DNA from: Medicago truncatula
Lineage: Eukaryota; Streptophyta; Magnoliopsida; Fabales; Fabaceae
DNA: 64,000 nucleotides
Direction of reading: 5' to 3'
Assembly: GCF_003473485.1 (NCBI RefSeq)
Contig: NC_053048.1
Location: 21,383,255 to 21,447,254 of the forward strand
Below are positions 46,915 through 59,010 of this stretch, one piece after another. Made by a program: the position numbers and the translations under genes. Numbering within the stretch: the stretch's first letter is position 1; every line of letters begins with the position of its first letter. Below the pieces are notes generated by a model. The model was not told the origin of the DNA and did not search any database. It saw only the letters and a program-made list of their open reading frames with translations.

Positions 46915-49499
46915 GTTGGCTCATCTAAGTGAAAAAGGATTGCAAATTTTGTCAAGGAAGTCCCTCATTCCATCTGAAAAAGGTACTAAGTTGAATCCTT
47001 GTGCTTACTGTTTGTTTAGCAAGCAACATAGAGTTTCTTTCAGCAGAACTTCAAAGCTGAAAGATAATAAATTGGATATGGGGTATTCTAATGTGTGTGG
47101 ACCAATGGAAGTGGAGACCTTGGTGGTAGCAGATATTTTGTGACGTTTATTAATGATACTTCCAGAAAGGTGTGGGTGTACTTCCTTAAAAGTAAGGATC
47201 AAGTGTTTCAGTACTTCAAAAGGTTTCATGCGATGGTGGAGAGAGCGACTGGTAAATCTTTGAAGTGTCTTCATTCGGATAATGGGGGTGAATATACTTC
47301 CCATGAATTTAAAAGTTATTGTTTTGAGCACGACATCAGACATGAGAAGACGGTTCCTGGCACCCCACAACATAATGGTGTAGCTGAAAGAATCAACATA
47401 ACCATTATGGAGAAAGTGAGATGTATGCTGAAAATGGCTAAGCTGCCAAAGCCATTTTGGGGTGAAGCTGTTCAAAAGACATGCTACCTGATTAACAGAT
47501 CTTCATCTATTCCTTTGGGCTTTGACATTCCTGAGAGAGTACGGTCCGGACATGATATAAGTTACTTTCACTTGAAGGTGTTTGGATGTAAAGCCTTTGT
47601 TCATGTAAATAAGGAGCATAGACAAAAACTTGATGATAAAGCCATTCCTTGCATATGTGCGGGCTATGGAGATGAGGAATTTGGCTACAGGTTATGGGAT
47701 CCAGAGAAGAGAAGAATTATTAGAAGCAGAGATGTAGTGTTTCATGAGCAAGAAACTATGTCAGATTCTGCTATTCCAGAAACACCTAAACGTTATGGTA
47801 AGGTTGATCTTACAGTTACCACTCCTCCTGTAAGAGTTGCCACAGAAGGGGGAGATCTTGATGAAGACCCTGGGGTTAATGGTGAGTTAGTAGTTGAAGA
47901 TGGTGATGAGGAAGATGTTCAGGATGGAGAGCAATGCCCAACATCTCAGCTCAAGAGATCAAGCAGAGATCATCATCCATCTACCAGGTACCCTAGTTTG
48001 GAGTACATTCTCATCACTGTTGAGGGGGAGCCGAAAAGTTTTGATGAAGTTCAAACTCATAAGGATAAAATCCAATGGATGAAAGCAATGTAAGAAGAGA
48101 TGGATTCCTTGCAGAAAAATGATACTTATGAACTTGTGAAGCTTCCTGAAATCAGAAAAGCCTTAAAGAATAAATGGGTGTTCAAGCTCAAGAAAGATAG
48201 TGACAAGCTAGTGAAATACAAAGCTCTCTTAGTCGTAAAAGGTTTTGGACAAAAGCGAGGAATAGATTTTGATGAAATCTTCTCTCTCCAGTTGTTAAGA
48301 TGAGTTCAATTCGAGTTATACTCGGATTGGTTGCTAGCTTGGGTTTGGAGCTTGAACAAATGGACGTAAAGACTCTTCATGGATATTTAGATGAAGAGAT
48401 CTACATGGTTCAACCAGAAGGATTTGAGAAGACTCGAAAGGAGCACTTGGTTTGCAAATTGAAGAAGAGCTTGTATGGATTAAGACAAGCACCAAGACAA
48501 TGGTATAAGAAATTTTACTCGTTCATGATGAGTCATGAATATACCAAGACAGATGCAGATCATTGTGTATATGTCAAAATATTTCGAGGTAACAAATTTA
48601 TCATCCTTCTGTTATATGTAGATGATAAGTTGATAGTGGGGCAAGACGAGGATATGATTGGTGATTTGAAAAATGAATTGTCAAAATCCTTCGACATGAA
48701 AAATCTAGGCCCTGCAAAGCAAATCTTAGGCATGAAGACTTTGCGAGACCGGAAATCTAGAAAGCTATGGTTGTCACAACAACAGTAAGTGGAACGGGTT
48801 CTAGAAAGATTCAACATAAAGGGTGCTAAACTAGTTAGCACGCCGTTAGCCAATCACTTTAAACTCAGTAGAGTAAGTTGTCCTACTAGTCAAGATAAAA
48901 AACAAGCTATGGCTGAAATACCTTACTCCTCAGCAGTTGGGAGTTTGATGTATGCAATGGTTTGCACCAGGCCAGATATTGCTCATGCAGTTGGAGTTGT
49001 TAGCAGGTTTCTTTCCAATCCGGGAAAAGAACATTGGGAAGTTGTGAAGTGGATCTTGAGGTATCTAAAAGGAAGATCTAATGAGTGCTTATGCTTTGGA
49101 GGATCAGATTCGATTTTGAAAGGCTACACATATGCGGATATGGCAGGTGACCTGGATGGTAGAAAGTCTGCTTCAGGAATTGTGTTTGCTTTTGCAGGGT
49201 GAGCTATATCTTGGCAATCTAAATTGCAAAAATGTGTAGCCTTATCAACAACTGAGGCATACTATATTTCCATGGATGAAGCAGGGAAGGAAATGCTTTG
49301 GCTAAAAAGAATTCATGATCAATTGGGAATGAAGCAGGAAAGGTACGTTATCCATTGTGATAGTCAAAGCGCTTTGGATTTGAGTAAGAATGCGATGTAC
49401 CACTCTCGTACAAAGCATATTGATGTCAAATATCATTGGTTGCATCAAGCAGCGGAAGAACAACAATTTATGTTAAAAATACAAATATTGTTAATATAA
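46915..49499 (+). pseudogene. Copia pol remnant: integrase, reverse transcriptase, RNase H
   Basis: Integrase (about 46920-47500) shows CAYCLFSKQH, the core HSDNGGEY and PQHNGVAER. Reverse transcriptase (about 48100-48780) shows KWVFKLKKDSD, YGLRQAPRQWY and the catalytic YVDD (LLYVDDKLIVGQD). RNase H (about 48930-49480) shows TRPDIAHAVGVVSRF, LSTTEAYYISMDE and HIDVKYHWL. Frame changes lie near 47110 and 48285; the second looks like a two-base gain in a tctctctc run. In-frame stops are at 48091-48093 (TAA), 48786-48788 (TAA) and 49200-49202 (TGA). The protein ends early at LKIQILLI, where unrelated AT-rich DNA begins. Confidence 0.9.
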
Positions 49500-50782
49500 G
49501 TCCCCAAAAAATAAAAATATAAAATACTTCCAAGCGACAATGCCTCCACGTTCCATAAAATTTATTCTCCATATAGATTATTTTATTCAAGTCTACTTGG
49601 ATGAATTTCAAGAGACAACCCCTAGATTGAAGAAATCTAATCCAGATAAATAAATCATATAAATAAGTTTCTTTAAACATCATTGTATTACTCTAATACA
49701 ATGGATAATTCATAATATACAATACTATGTTTTATGACATCTATAAAAATGTATTATGTTTATATCAAGTGTCATTAAAAGATATATAGGTCTGGTTAAG
49801 TTATTTCTAAACAACAACATCTCTATTGCACTTATTTCATTTATGTATATCATAACATGTAGCATCCATCATGAGCAGATGCTAATAGCGTCTGCTAAAC
49901 GTACTCTACTAAAGCCAAAAATCACTAAATCATATCAATTGAGTCCAAAAAAAACTAAATCTATACTAACGTCTTCCATATATGTATATGCTAGCTTCAT
50001 AATAGCATCTCTTCAGATGAACACTACTTAGAGTCCATTGAACACTACTGCTTTGCTTCGAGCTCTCGAATATTTTCCACGACCGTGATGATAAATCAAT
50101 GTTAACTGCCTTGTTGTGAGTATTGATTTCCCATAACAATAGAAATGATTTAGATTGGAGTTGTTGTGATGAACTCTATTTATTCCATAAATTTTTTATT
50201 AAATTGCATACTTTTAGCAATAAACCAATCATCAAAACTCTCAATCAATAAAAAAACTAAATCTAACAGAACACTTGGGAAAAATAGCTTTGATAATCAC
50301 AAGTCCTTATGGATCAATACTTTTATGATGACGATAGATCCCATGCACATGGGGCATATCAATAACCTTAAGAAGTTTGAATTTATGGATAAATGTGGAA
50401 TCACCTATTTGTCCATTATTCCTACAATTAAATCTTTGATGTTTAAAAATATTATTATGTCGTTGGAATGTCTGTAATCTATTATGAAAATATTAAAAAG
50501 AAACAAAAGTAATAATAAATATCTCTTAAAAAATAATTAACTTGAATGAACAACAATATACTTATGTGTAATCAAATGATCAATTAAATGAGCCAATGAC
50601 ACAAACAGAGCTCATCATTGTACCAAATATGTGTTTGATAACTAATATTTTAATTTTACAAAAGGTCTCTTACATTTTCATAAAGTGGTAAAAAGTATTT
50701 TATTGAAATAAATCAATAGTGCCTGGATTTTGTATATTATATAAAGTGTGATAAAACGAGTATTCCATGTACGAGGAAAAAT
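49500..50782. other. 5' region of the NCR gene, no other gene seen
   Basis: AT-rich DNA with only short open frames and no family match. A TATA box (tatataaag) at 50738-50746, about 37 bases before the NCR start codon, is the likely core promoter. The boundary at about 49500 is where the copia sequence breaks off. Confidence 0.5.
50738..50746 (+). promoter_or_regulatory. TATA box of the NCR gene
   Basis: The string tatataaag lies 37 bases before the ATG at 50783. NCR genes usually have short 5' leaders, so the position is reasonable. No nodule-specific motif is claimed. Confidence 0.5.
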
Positions 50783-51080
50783 ATGAATAACATTGTCAAG
50801 TTTAGTTATGTTATGATCATTTTTCTATCCCTATTTTTCGTTGTAGCCGATGCTTACGGTAAACCTATTTTCTAATCATTTTCGTATTTGTATTTACCTT
50901 ATATACAATTTTTCATCATTTTATTTATTTATTTATTTATTTTTGACAATCATTACTATTTTATTCTTGTTTAATATCATAGGTGAAAAATGTGGTTCAA
51001 GCCCTGATTGCGAAATTTATAAATGTATTCCCCCTGCAAAGCCAAAATGTGTTCTTTTTGGATGCATGTGCATCACTTAA
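50783..51080 (+). CDS. Nodule-specific cysteine-rich (NCR) peptide, two exons
   Basis: Exon 1 (50783-50858) encodes a signal peptide (MNNIVKFSYVMIIFLSLFFV, then VADAYG). A 124-bp GT-AG intron follows, and exon 2 (50983-51080) encodes the mature part, for 57 residues in total. The mature peptide has six cysteines spaced C-x5-C-x4-C-x7-C-x4-C-x1-C (CGSSPDCEIYKC, KC, CMC). Signal exon, small intron and cysteine-rich exon are the hallmark of the NCR family of IRLC legumes. These peptides are secreted into symbiosomes and direct terminal differentiation of rhizobia. The conserved signal start MNNIVKF(S/V)YVMIIFLSLF is a strong family match from memory. The frame is intact and splice sites are sound. 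The exact family member cannot be named. Confidence 0.92.
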
Positions 51081-51707
51081 GTTGAAGAATGATTCTGTTA
51101 CTTCTAATTCTATAGCTGCTTTTGCTTGCCACATTCAATATTATTACACTTATAACTTCTCTTACACTTTTTGTTTCGTATCTTTAATAGGACAAGCATG
51201 ACAACACAAGATAAACGCTTTCGTCACAAATAACTATTTGTATTTTTAATATATTAGTAAACAATTGTAATGTGTTACAGTATTATATTATATAAATCTG
51301 TGTGGGTCCACTTATTATGGTTTAACTCTTGCCTTTTCATTCATTTTCAAAATCTTTTGTGTTGGTCCCACCATGTGGGGCATGTTCCAGCCAAAAGGAA
51401 AATCGCAACAAGCAATTGTCAAAGTCTTCTACACATTAAATGCATGGCTTAGATTTTCCTTTCAAATAGTTTGGCTATGTATAGGTTGTGCAGAGAACAC
51501 ACATAGCTTGCAGTGGAGCAGTTTGAAAGCATGACATAAAATATAGTTTTCACACATTGAAGACATGACTTTCGTGTGAAAGGAGTCCATAGCATTTAAC
51601 TCTTCATCAACTGATTTCCTCTATAAATAGAGGGGTACTTGAAGGAATGAAAGCATCGAAGCAGAATTGAAAATACAAAGCTTCTGTGTGTGTAGAAGTG
51701 TGTGAGA
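51081..51707 (+). repeat. NCR 3' flank plus copia LTR fragment, duplicated from/with 38356-38990
   Basis: From the NCR intron end (50971) to 51707 the sequence is nearly identical to 38251-38990. The part from 51360 (tgttggtccc) is the first 350 bases of the same copia LTR, inserted at the same place behind the NCR exon as in the first copy. It breaks off at 'agtgtgtgaga' (51707), where the other copy continues into the rest of the LTR. The shared insertion shows that the copia element was already there when the segment was duplicated. Confidence 0.85.
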
Positions 51708-52854
51708 GCAAAAATAGATTTCAAGATTAAGGAAACATAGTAGCTCAAGATTTAAATCAGCATAGTAACTTTATTCTTCTTACATCTTTGTTTCTTTGGT
51801 CTTTGTTTCTTAAATCTTTGGTCCTTGATAAGAGGGAGAATATGTTGATGTCCCTCTGAGATCCAACAGATGAGGGAACCTTTTAGACACAGAGAATTTA
51901 GGAACCCTAATATCCATCATTGTTTCAAATACTTCTGAGAGAGTGAGAACCCACACATACCTTTACACACGAAAATGTATCTCCTGACATGATTGACGTC
52001 GACGACCCTAAACACTAACCTGTGTAGAAACTCCGGTGTAAGGTTGCAACTCGACAGCTAGAGGGGAATAAACCTATACCTGTAAGAGAGTAAGACCCGA
52101 AACGTACAAACTTGTGTGATCATTAAGTGCAACATGACAGTTGGTGACAAATAAAACCTCATTAACTCATCACTTAGATATAAGATGTAAAATCAATCTG
52201 AATAATGCTTGATCATTAATTACTTCCCGCAAATGAGTGAAGTGGAATCGAAGAATCATAACCGCCACTAACATTCTGCAATCAAAACAGGTTAACACAT
52301 AAACACTTGCTCTACAGCAAACAAACTAAATTGCAAAACCCTTTTTTTTTATCTTTTATTTCTTTATTTTATTGTTCTCAAATAAGTAACGTGAATTTCC
52401 TAGTTGGAACGACAATTCGTGTAGATACGATACTTTACTTACACTTTATTACCTGGTAAACGATTTGGTACACTTGTCTAAATTTGACCATTAACGTACT
52501 TAACCTAGAAGTTAAATCTTGTTTTGATTCCAATTTATGTCTTTTGCTTTGTTTCTCGCTATAAATTGAAGGATGAATCCGCATTCAATTTTTGACTTCA
52601 ACTTTTCAATTCTGAATCTGTGTTCAAAATGTATTTTCTTCTCAATATTTCAGAGGTTTTTTTTTGTGCTAAACGTTAATGTTTGTGTTTTTGAATCAAT
52701 TGGTAAAAATTGTTCTAATCTTCCATTAATGTTGAATTTATTATATATGAATGTATAGTAGTATAGTACTCTTTTCGATGGTTTCCTATTTAGGTAATTG
52801 TGCTTTGTAACTTGGTTTTTAATGGAAGACTTCATATGAGTTTAATCATTGTGA
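51708..52854. other. Intergenic DNA, no gene recognised
   Basis: Short frames only. There is no family match and no clear transposon end up to the LTR that starts near 52855. Confidence 0.4.
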
Positions 52855-53804
52855 CACAATGCTTAATTTATTTTATCACACAAGATTACAATTGCTCAAG
52901 CACACAAGCAAGAGACTTCATATGCTCAAGCACACAAGCAAGAAACTTCTAACAAACAAAAATTACAAAGAAATAATTGTTTGGTTGAACACTTGATATA
53001 CAATCAGGTGTTCACAAATACAAAACAGTTCAGACTCTAGACTTAAGAATTTATAAGATATGAAAGTTAGTAAGAAATTCTAAGTGTTTGATGCGTAATG
53101 AATTTGACAGAGTTTTGACACTTGTAAAATATTGCAGAGTCTTGTATATTCTTCAAGTCTTCAATCCTTTATATAGAGGTAGAAAAGAGACTTTGAAGAG
53201 TGTCAACGCATCAAGTAGTCATTTGAGAAACTTGATCTTCCAACATTGATTTGTTGCTTGATTTAGTTGGTGTCCTATGAAGGAATGAATTTGAATCCTT
53301 TTCTTGATAAGGAATTAACCGTTATTTTTCAATAGAGACACAACTGTAGCTTTGTATAATGAACATGGGAATGTTGGAGGTAATAGAGTAGTGGTCGTAC
53401 ATTGTTGTCCTTTTTGTATCTTAACTGAATGACATTCATTGACCTTCTGATATCTTCAGAACCATTGTGCATGATCTTCAGAATAATTCAGGCTTGATCT
53501 TCAAGGCTTCAGCTCCTTTGTCCTTTAGCTTGTCCAAATCCTGACCTTCAGAGTCTGAAACATCTTTAGAGTCTGACTACCTTCAGAGTCTGACTCCTTC
53601 AGATTCTGACTTGCAACATAGCTTCTCATGAAAATTCTTGCTCATGAATTTGTTCTCCCATAACCAATACTTTATTAAGACACAAGAAATTTTAGTTTAT
53701 GGTCATGCACACTTGAACAAATATTAGCATATCCAATTGAACTTTTAATACCTTGTTATCATCAAAACATAAGTGACATTGTTTAAACTTATTTTGTTCC
53801 AACA
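52855..53804 (-). mobile_element. Copia-type LTR (solo or truncated)
   Basis: Read on the minus strand the sequence starts tgttggaacaaaataagttt at 53804, the usual start of a large legume copia LTR family. It includes a four-fold 'ttcagagtctgac'-type repeat (about 53547-53612) and a direct repeat of 'gctcaagcacacaagcaaga' at about 52894-52945. The left border is uncertain, and no internal genes or target duplication were found. Confidence 0.5.
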
Positions 53805-54029
53805 AAGTTCAGGTGAAATGACGTTTGAAGAGAGGAGGTTCCAAGCTTAGAGAGCATATGCGAGAAGTTCTGGATGGTGAAGTCAAGCTTGTATCACACA
53901 AGTGAGAACAAAGAACTCCGGTCTCTGGAATACAAGATGGTAATGTGAGAGATAAAATCGGAAGAAATGGTGGCCATTGGATTAACAAAAATAAACAGAT
54001 GTGATTTGGTGTCAACGAATTCATTGACA

Positions 54030-54087
54030 CCTGATGTCAATGGATCCTGACTCATATATATGAGTTAGAATCCGTTGACACCAGGTG
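54030..54087. repeat. Palindrome just before the LTR-like element
   Basis: 'tgtcaatggatcctgactca' and the complement of 'tgagttagaatccgttgaca' pair around a 'tatata' centre. The arms are about 25 bases with a few mismatches. A third, partial copy of the arm (gtgtcaacgaattcattgac) lies at 54010. Confidence 0.6.
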
Positions 54088-54092
54088 TAAGT

Positions 54093-56930
54093 TGTAACGC
54101 CCTACTTCTATTAAAGCGATAAAACACGCGAATAAATCAAATATTCATGAAATAGACGTCACGTATCCAATAAACCTCAAAACATGCATATAAAAATTCC
54201 TCAAAAATCGCAGCGGATATATAACATACATCTCCAAAATATACATTTTATAAAATCATACATACGTCACCATATAAAATCTCCAAATTCCGACATATGG
54301 GTAAAAATCTCAACAAGATGATCAATCCATGATAACATAAAGACTGACATCCTAATCATAGCCTAGTCTAAGACTTCATAAACAGATAACGGAGGTAGGT
54401 CCCTCTATCCTCAAGCACTCACCAAACAATCAACAACTACTCCTGCACGCCGTCTACCCATTCATACAGATAGGTAGGCGGTCCACCACAGACCACTGGG
54501 GGCTAGCTTCACATTATCATAATCAAATATAAATAATTTGAAATGTTGCAATCAATTTAAACTTGAAATGATTAACAAGAGCATTTAACTTCAACATTAT
54601 TTATCAACACAATAATTTCAATCAGCACAAGTAAACAATTCATCAATCACTCTCATCACGAACACAATCATGATCAACACAGTCAATATCAAGCACATAA
54701 GCAATTAGGACTCATGCAAAATTATGCTATGTGCCTAAACACGACTCCTATATGCATGTGGTACCATACTTCTCCAAGGTCGTCACCTCATGATGCAACA
54801 AAAACATCATAATCAACGGCTATATGAATAAACATCCAACACAACATATGATGAATGGACATATGACTCAAACAACCATGCATATGTTCACAACAATTCA
54901 ACGACTATAATCAACGACTATAAACAACGGCTATATACATACATTTATTTACCACCAATTTCATTCAATCATGCATGTATAAAATTCACCATCAACAATC
55001 AACATTTAGTATGTTCAACATCAACAACATCGACAACATCATCGCTATCAAGTTACCATCAAAAGAATCTCTATTTCAAGGAAGTCAAGAAATAAAGTAT
55101 TTAACCAAACTAAACAAACATACACAATTGCCTCAACAAAACACATGCACTACTCACATATGTTCATAGTAGCTTAGGGATATGAGTATCCTAGGCCAAT
55201 TCCAAGAATTCACAAAATCACACTAAGTTCAAATCACTTTACAAAAACGGCCATTTGACACTTTTCAAAAAAGGGCAACTCATTCAAGTATGAAATCCTA
55301 CAATTCAATCTTAATCAATCCTACAAGAATAAACATAGGCCACTTACAAACTATCAAGTCTTAGTTCGAAGTTTCGCCAAAGTTCGTATGAGAAATCCCA
55401 AATTCGCATATTCCACCATTCTTCCGAAAACTAAGTTTCACATGATCGTGGCTTTGCACCAACCCTACATGCTTCATCTAAGTCCATATGAACTATAGAC
55501 CAACCATGTATTCATCCTTGTTCACAAAAAGTTCATTTTCTGAAAAAATTCCGAAAACCAAAAACGTCACAAATCCAAGTTTCATAACATTTAGAAAATC
55601 CAAAGTTTGAATAGGCAAAACATGTTCCAGAAGTAATATCAATGAAAACGGTAAAAGAACATGTTCAAACAAGTGTATAGGACCCCTACACATTGGCCCC
55701 CAAGCACTCGAACGCGAAACAACGCGTACGCTGTTCCTATCAGGGCGCCTGGCGCCTGGAGTGCAGCACCTAGCACTAGCCTCCTGGAAGTGGGCGCCTA
55801 GCGCCCTACCTCAGGCGCAGCGCCGCGAAACGCGCGTTTTTGCGTCTTTCGGCCACGAGTTTTCTCCATTTTTCACCCCAAAACGCTTAATTAGATCCCC
55901 CATTCACCCAAAATGATCAAAGGCTCAACCCAAGGCTCAAACACATCGAACACGCCCATTTCTCGACACTTGAAACAACTTATGAAAACAATTGAAAACG
56001 ATTTTCTCAAAACACCAAAGTTCTTAGCAACAACAATTCACTTCTTTCGAAACAACTCGATTAACAACAACAACTCAACCTATCAACACCCAATTCATGA
56101 AATGACATAAAAAACAACACTTAAAAACAATCACAACTTATAATCATGAATTCATCCACAATTCACCAATTTGAGCAAAATTCACAAAGTACCCATTTCT
56201 ATATCACTTGAGCATGTAAATTCAACATCAACAACTTAATTATCATCAAATTCACATACTCAAACATATTATCAAAATAAGAGCACAAATTTCACCAATT
56301 AAATTCACAATAATCACTTTCTACAATTAAACACTTATGAAATTAAGTAGAAAATAGATTACAACTTAAAGATTATGAATGAACACTAACCCCCTTACCT
56401 CAATTGAGCACAAACCTAGCCTTAGCTTCGATTTAGCTCCTTGAATCTCTACCCCCTTCTTGATCTTCAAGCTATTCTCTTCTAACCCTTTTTCTCTTCC
56501 TCTAGCTCTTTCTCTCTCTACCTCTCTCAAAAGATATGAAATGAACGTGAAACCCTATTTTCTTTAAAGACTAGAGTTTATATAGGCTCTACACTAATGA
56601 GCTCAACCCTCAAAATGTCTTAATGGGCTCAAAGTCCTCATTCAGTAATTCACAAAGTTTGTACTCACTTACGGTTAAAAATAACGAATAGTTACCGATT
56701 CTTAACTAATTACCACACTTCACTAGTAACTTAGTAAAAATAATGGTGAAATTACTAATTTACCTCACAATGAAATTACTAATTTACCAAATGACCAAAA
56801 TACCCAATCAAAATACACACATAGACAATTAATCACACACAAACACATATAAAAATTAATTAAAATAAATCTAACGAAAATCAGATTGTTAAATAAGTCA
56901 TTAAACTTACCCTAACTCTCAGTCGTCATA
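54093..56930 (-). mobile_element. LTR-like retroelement sequence, same family as 30400-38250
   Basis: The left border 'tgtaacgccct' at 54093 is sharp and is the complement of the right border of the first copy. Shared features are 'cgcagcgga' near 54210, 'atgcatgtggtacca' near 54752, a GC-rich palindrome block (gggcgcctggcgcctgg and gggcgcctagcgcc) at about 55742-55825, and 'ccccttacctcaattgag' near 56391, which resembles a splice donor when read on the minus strand. The right end has decayed; no 'agggcgttaca' was found, so the border is approximate. Confidence 0.5.
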
Positions 56931-57181
56931 TGCAATTGATCTAATGACTTGTATTGTGTCAACAATAAAAGAATTAAAGAAAGCACATGATGTAAATGAT
57001 TCGTAATTAATCGGTAGACTTGTGGTAATTAATTTTTTTTAACTAATTGTAATTAATTGTTTTCTCTCTCTCTCTCTTTTAAAAATATCAATCTGGGATG
57101 AAATTGAGACATTGAGAGGCTAAATGACTACGGTCCAGGTAAAGGTACTAGAGCAAAACACTCTAAACCTACTTTATAAAT

Positions 57182-58086
57182 GGGTTTAAATGTGTGTAAG
57201 CCCCTGCACTTTCATTCAATTTTGGCTTTGATCCCTGCATTTTTTTTTTTTTGGCATTGGTTCCTACACTTTATAAAACTTTTGGCATTAGTCCCTTTGT
57301 TAAGTATTGTTAAAAAAAAAAATCAAAACTAATGGTGTGCCACGTGGCACACTAGAAGACAAAAAAAAATTGAACTTTTGAATTATTTTTTACCTTAAAA
57401 ATATCATTAGTACCTGCACTTTCAACATATTTTGATATTAGTCCCTGAACTTTGATATTGGTCCCTGATTTTTTCTTTAAAACATTTAATGAAATTATTA
57501 TGTTTATTATTGTTTTGTTCATTATTTTTATTGAGAATAATCATAAAAAAAATTGATTAGAGCTTAATTTTTTTTAATAAAAAACCTTTTTAAAAATAAA
57601 ATAAAATCAATTTAAAAAAAAAAATTGATTAAAGCTTAGTTTTGTTTAAAAAGATTTTTTTAAATAAAATCAAAATAATATTTTATTGATCTTTTATTAA
57701 GCTTTAATCAATTTTTTTTATTTTACTTTTTTTATGATTATTCCAATAAAAATAATGAGAAACAATAATAAAACATAATAATTTCATTGAATGTTTTTTT
57801 TTAAAAAAATAAAATAAATTTGGGACCAATACCAAAGTGCAGGGATTAATATCCAAAAATGCTGAAAGTGCAGGGACTAATGATATTTTTAAGTTTAAAA
57901 ATTGATTTTATTTTGTCTTTTAGTGTGCCACATGGCGTGGTGTGATTGGTCCACGTGGCACACCGTTAGTTTTTTTTTTTTAACAATACTTAACATAATG
58001 ACTAATGCCAAAAGTTTTATAAAGTGCAGGTAGGTACCAATGTCAAACAAAAAAAAAGTGCAAGGACTAAACACACATTTAAGCCT
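57182..58086. mobile_element. Large foldback element, about 905 bp, arms meeting in the centre
   Basis: The ends 'gtttaaatgtgtgtaagccc' and the complement of 'ctaaacacacatttaagcc' match, with 'cctgcacttt', 'ggcattagtccctttgttaa' and 'tgccacgtggcacac' mirrored further in. Even the AT-rich middle pairs (aaacatttaatgaaattatt near 57479 with the complement of 'aataatttcattgaatgttt' near 57776). The arms are therefore about 450 bases each. There is no coding sequence. Its wording (ccctgcactttc...ggactaa) resembles legume MULE-type foldbacks. Confidence 0.8.
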
Positions 58087-59010
58087 AAATATTGCCTCAT
58101 GCCCATAGGGTTAGATACATTGATTCTCACCCAAATGCACCGCTCTTTCCGTGACTTTTTCTAGCTTGAGCGTTAAAGCACATGCAGGTAGACCACACCT
58201 ATTCGCCGAAGAAGGCCGCACACGATGGATAAGAAAGGCTATTGTTGACGGAACTGTCCCTTTAAAGGACATTCAACGTCATCAACTCAAAGATCTCGGG
58301 TCTGACATGATCAACAACTTATCACAATTTTCATATGCTTTTTGCACTTATTTTCATAAATTCTCCGAAATAACTTATGAAAACAACTTAAAACATATAC
58401 AAAAACAATTTAACTTTATTTTATCAATTATCATAAAAATAACTGACATAAACTTTCCATAAACGTTTGTGCTATAAACTACAAATAAGTTGTTTATGCC
58501 GACAAATACATTACTTTTGGAACCTATATAATCGAAATTTAACAGAAAAAAAAAACAAACAATTCGACCACAAAACAACAATGCAATAAGATTAAAAAAA
58601 CTTACTTGTTTTTGTGATTGAAATTGGCTTGGAATGACTTGAAATGACTCAAAATTGCACCTAGGAGAACCAAAAACAAAACAATGGAGTTTTGGAAACT
58701 CCTATGTCTGTTCTGATTTTATAATAGATCATCGACAATTAACTGCAATCGGTTTTTTTAGAATTCGGCAGTTAACTGCCGAGAAAGTTTTTCGTCTTTT
58801 AATGTATTTTTCAATCCTATCAAATGTGTCAACATCAATATTCTTACTTTTGTAGGAGATGCTAGAAAAAGGATAAAAGAGTGAATAAACAAGAAAGAAA
58901 ATAGTTTTTTGAAAATTATAATTTTTAACCTTTAATTTAATAAATGAAAAAAAAAAGGGGGACAAAACAAATTTAAGCTAACATCGTTCATAGAGAAAGT
59001 GCATCAAACA
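58087..59010. other. 5' region of the RHIP1-like gene, with an unrecognised coding-like scrap
   Basis: 58151-58330 reads in one plus-strand frame as AGRPHLFAEEGRTRWIRKAI and onward to LKDLGSDM. It looks coding-like but I do not recognise it. At 58371-58500 is 'aacttatgaaaacaactt' repeat DNA. A palindrome 'cggcagttaactgccg' at about 58768 is identical to one inside the hAT-like element at 18995-21265 (near 19463), so part of this interval is probably transposon-derived. The RHIP1 promoter must lie close to 59010. Confidence 0.4.

Larger units (their letters stand above)
38642..49499 (+). mobile_element. Decayed Ty1/copia retrotransposon split by a nested Athila-like element
   Basis: The 5' LTR runs 38642-39341, starting tgttggtccc and ending gcccaaca, with a TATA-like 'ctataaatag' near 38902. 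A tRNA-Met primer-binding site 'tggtatcagagc' follows at 39344-39355. Gag is almost entirely deleted: after a short start the sequence jumps to the pre-integrase region (LPNLWHKRL). That region is cut at 39542 by the nested element and resumes at 46915 (AHLSEKGLQIL). Integrase, reverse transcriptase and RNase H follow up to 49499. The 3' end of pol and the 3' LTR are missing at this site. Confidence 0.85.

Noticed and set aside
58151..58462. 103-residue frame upstream of RHIP1
   Set aside because: The first half looks coding-like, but I recognise no family and the second half is repeat DNA; kept only as an unrecognised scrap in the flank entry.
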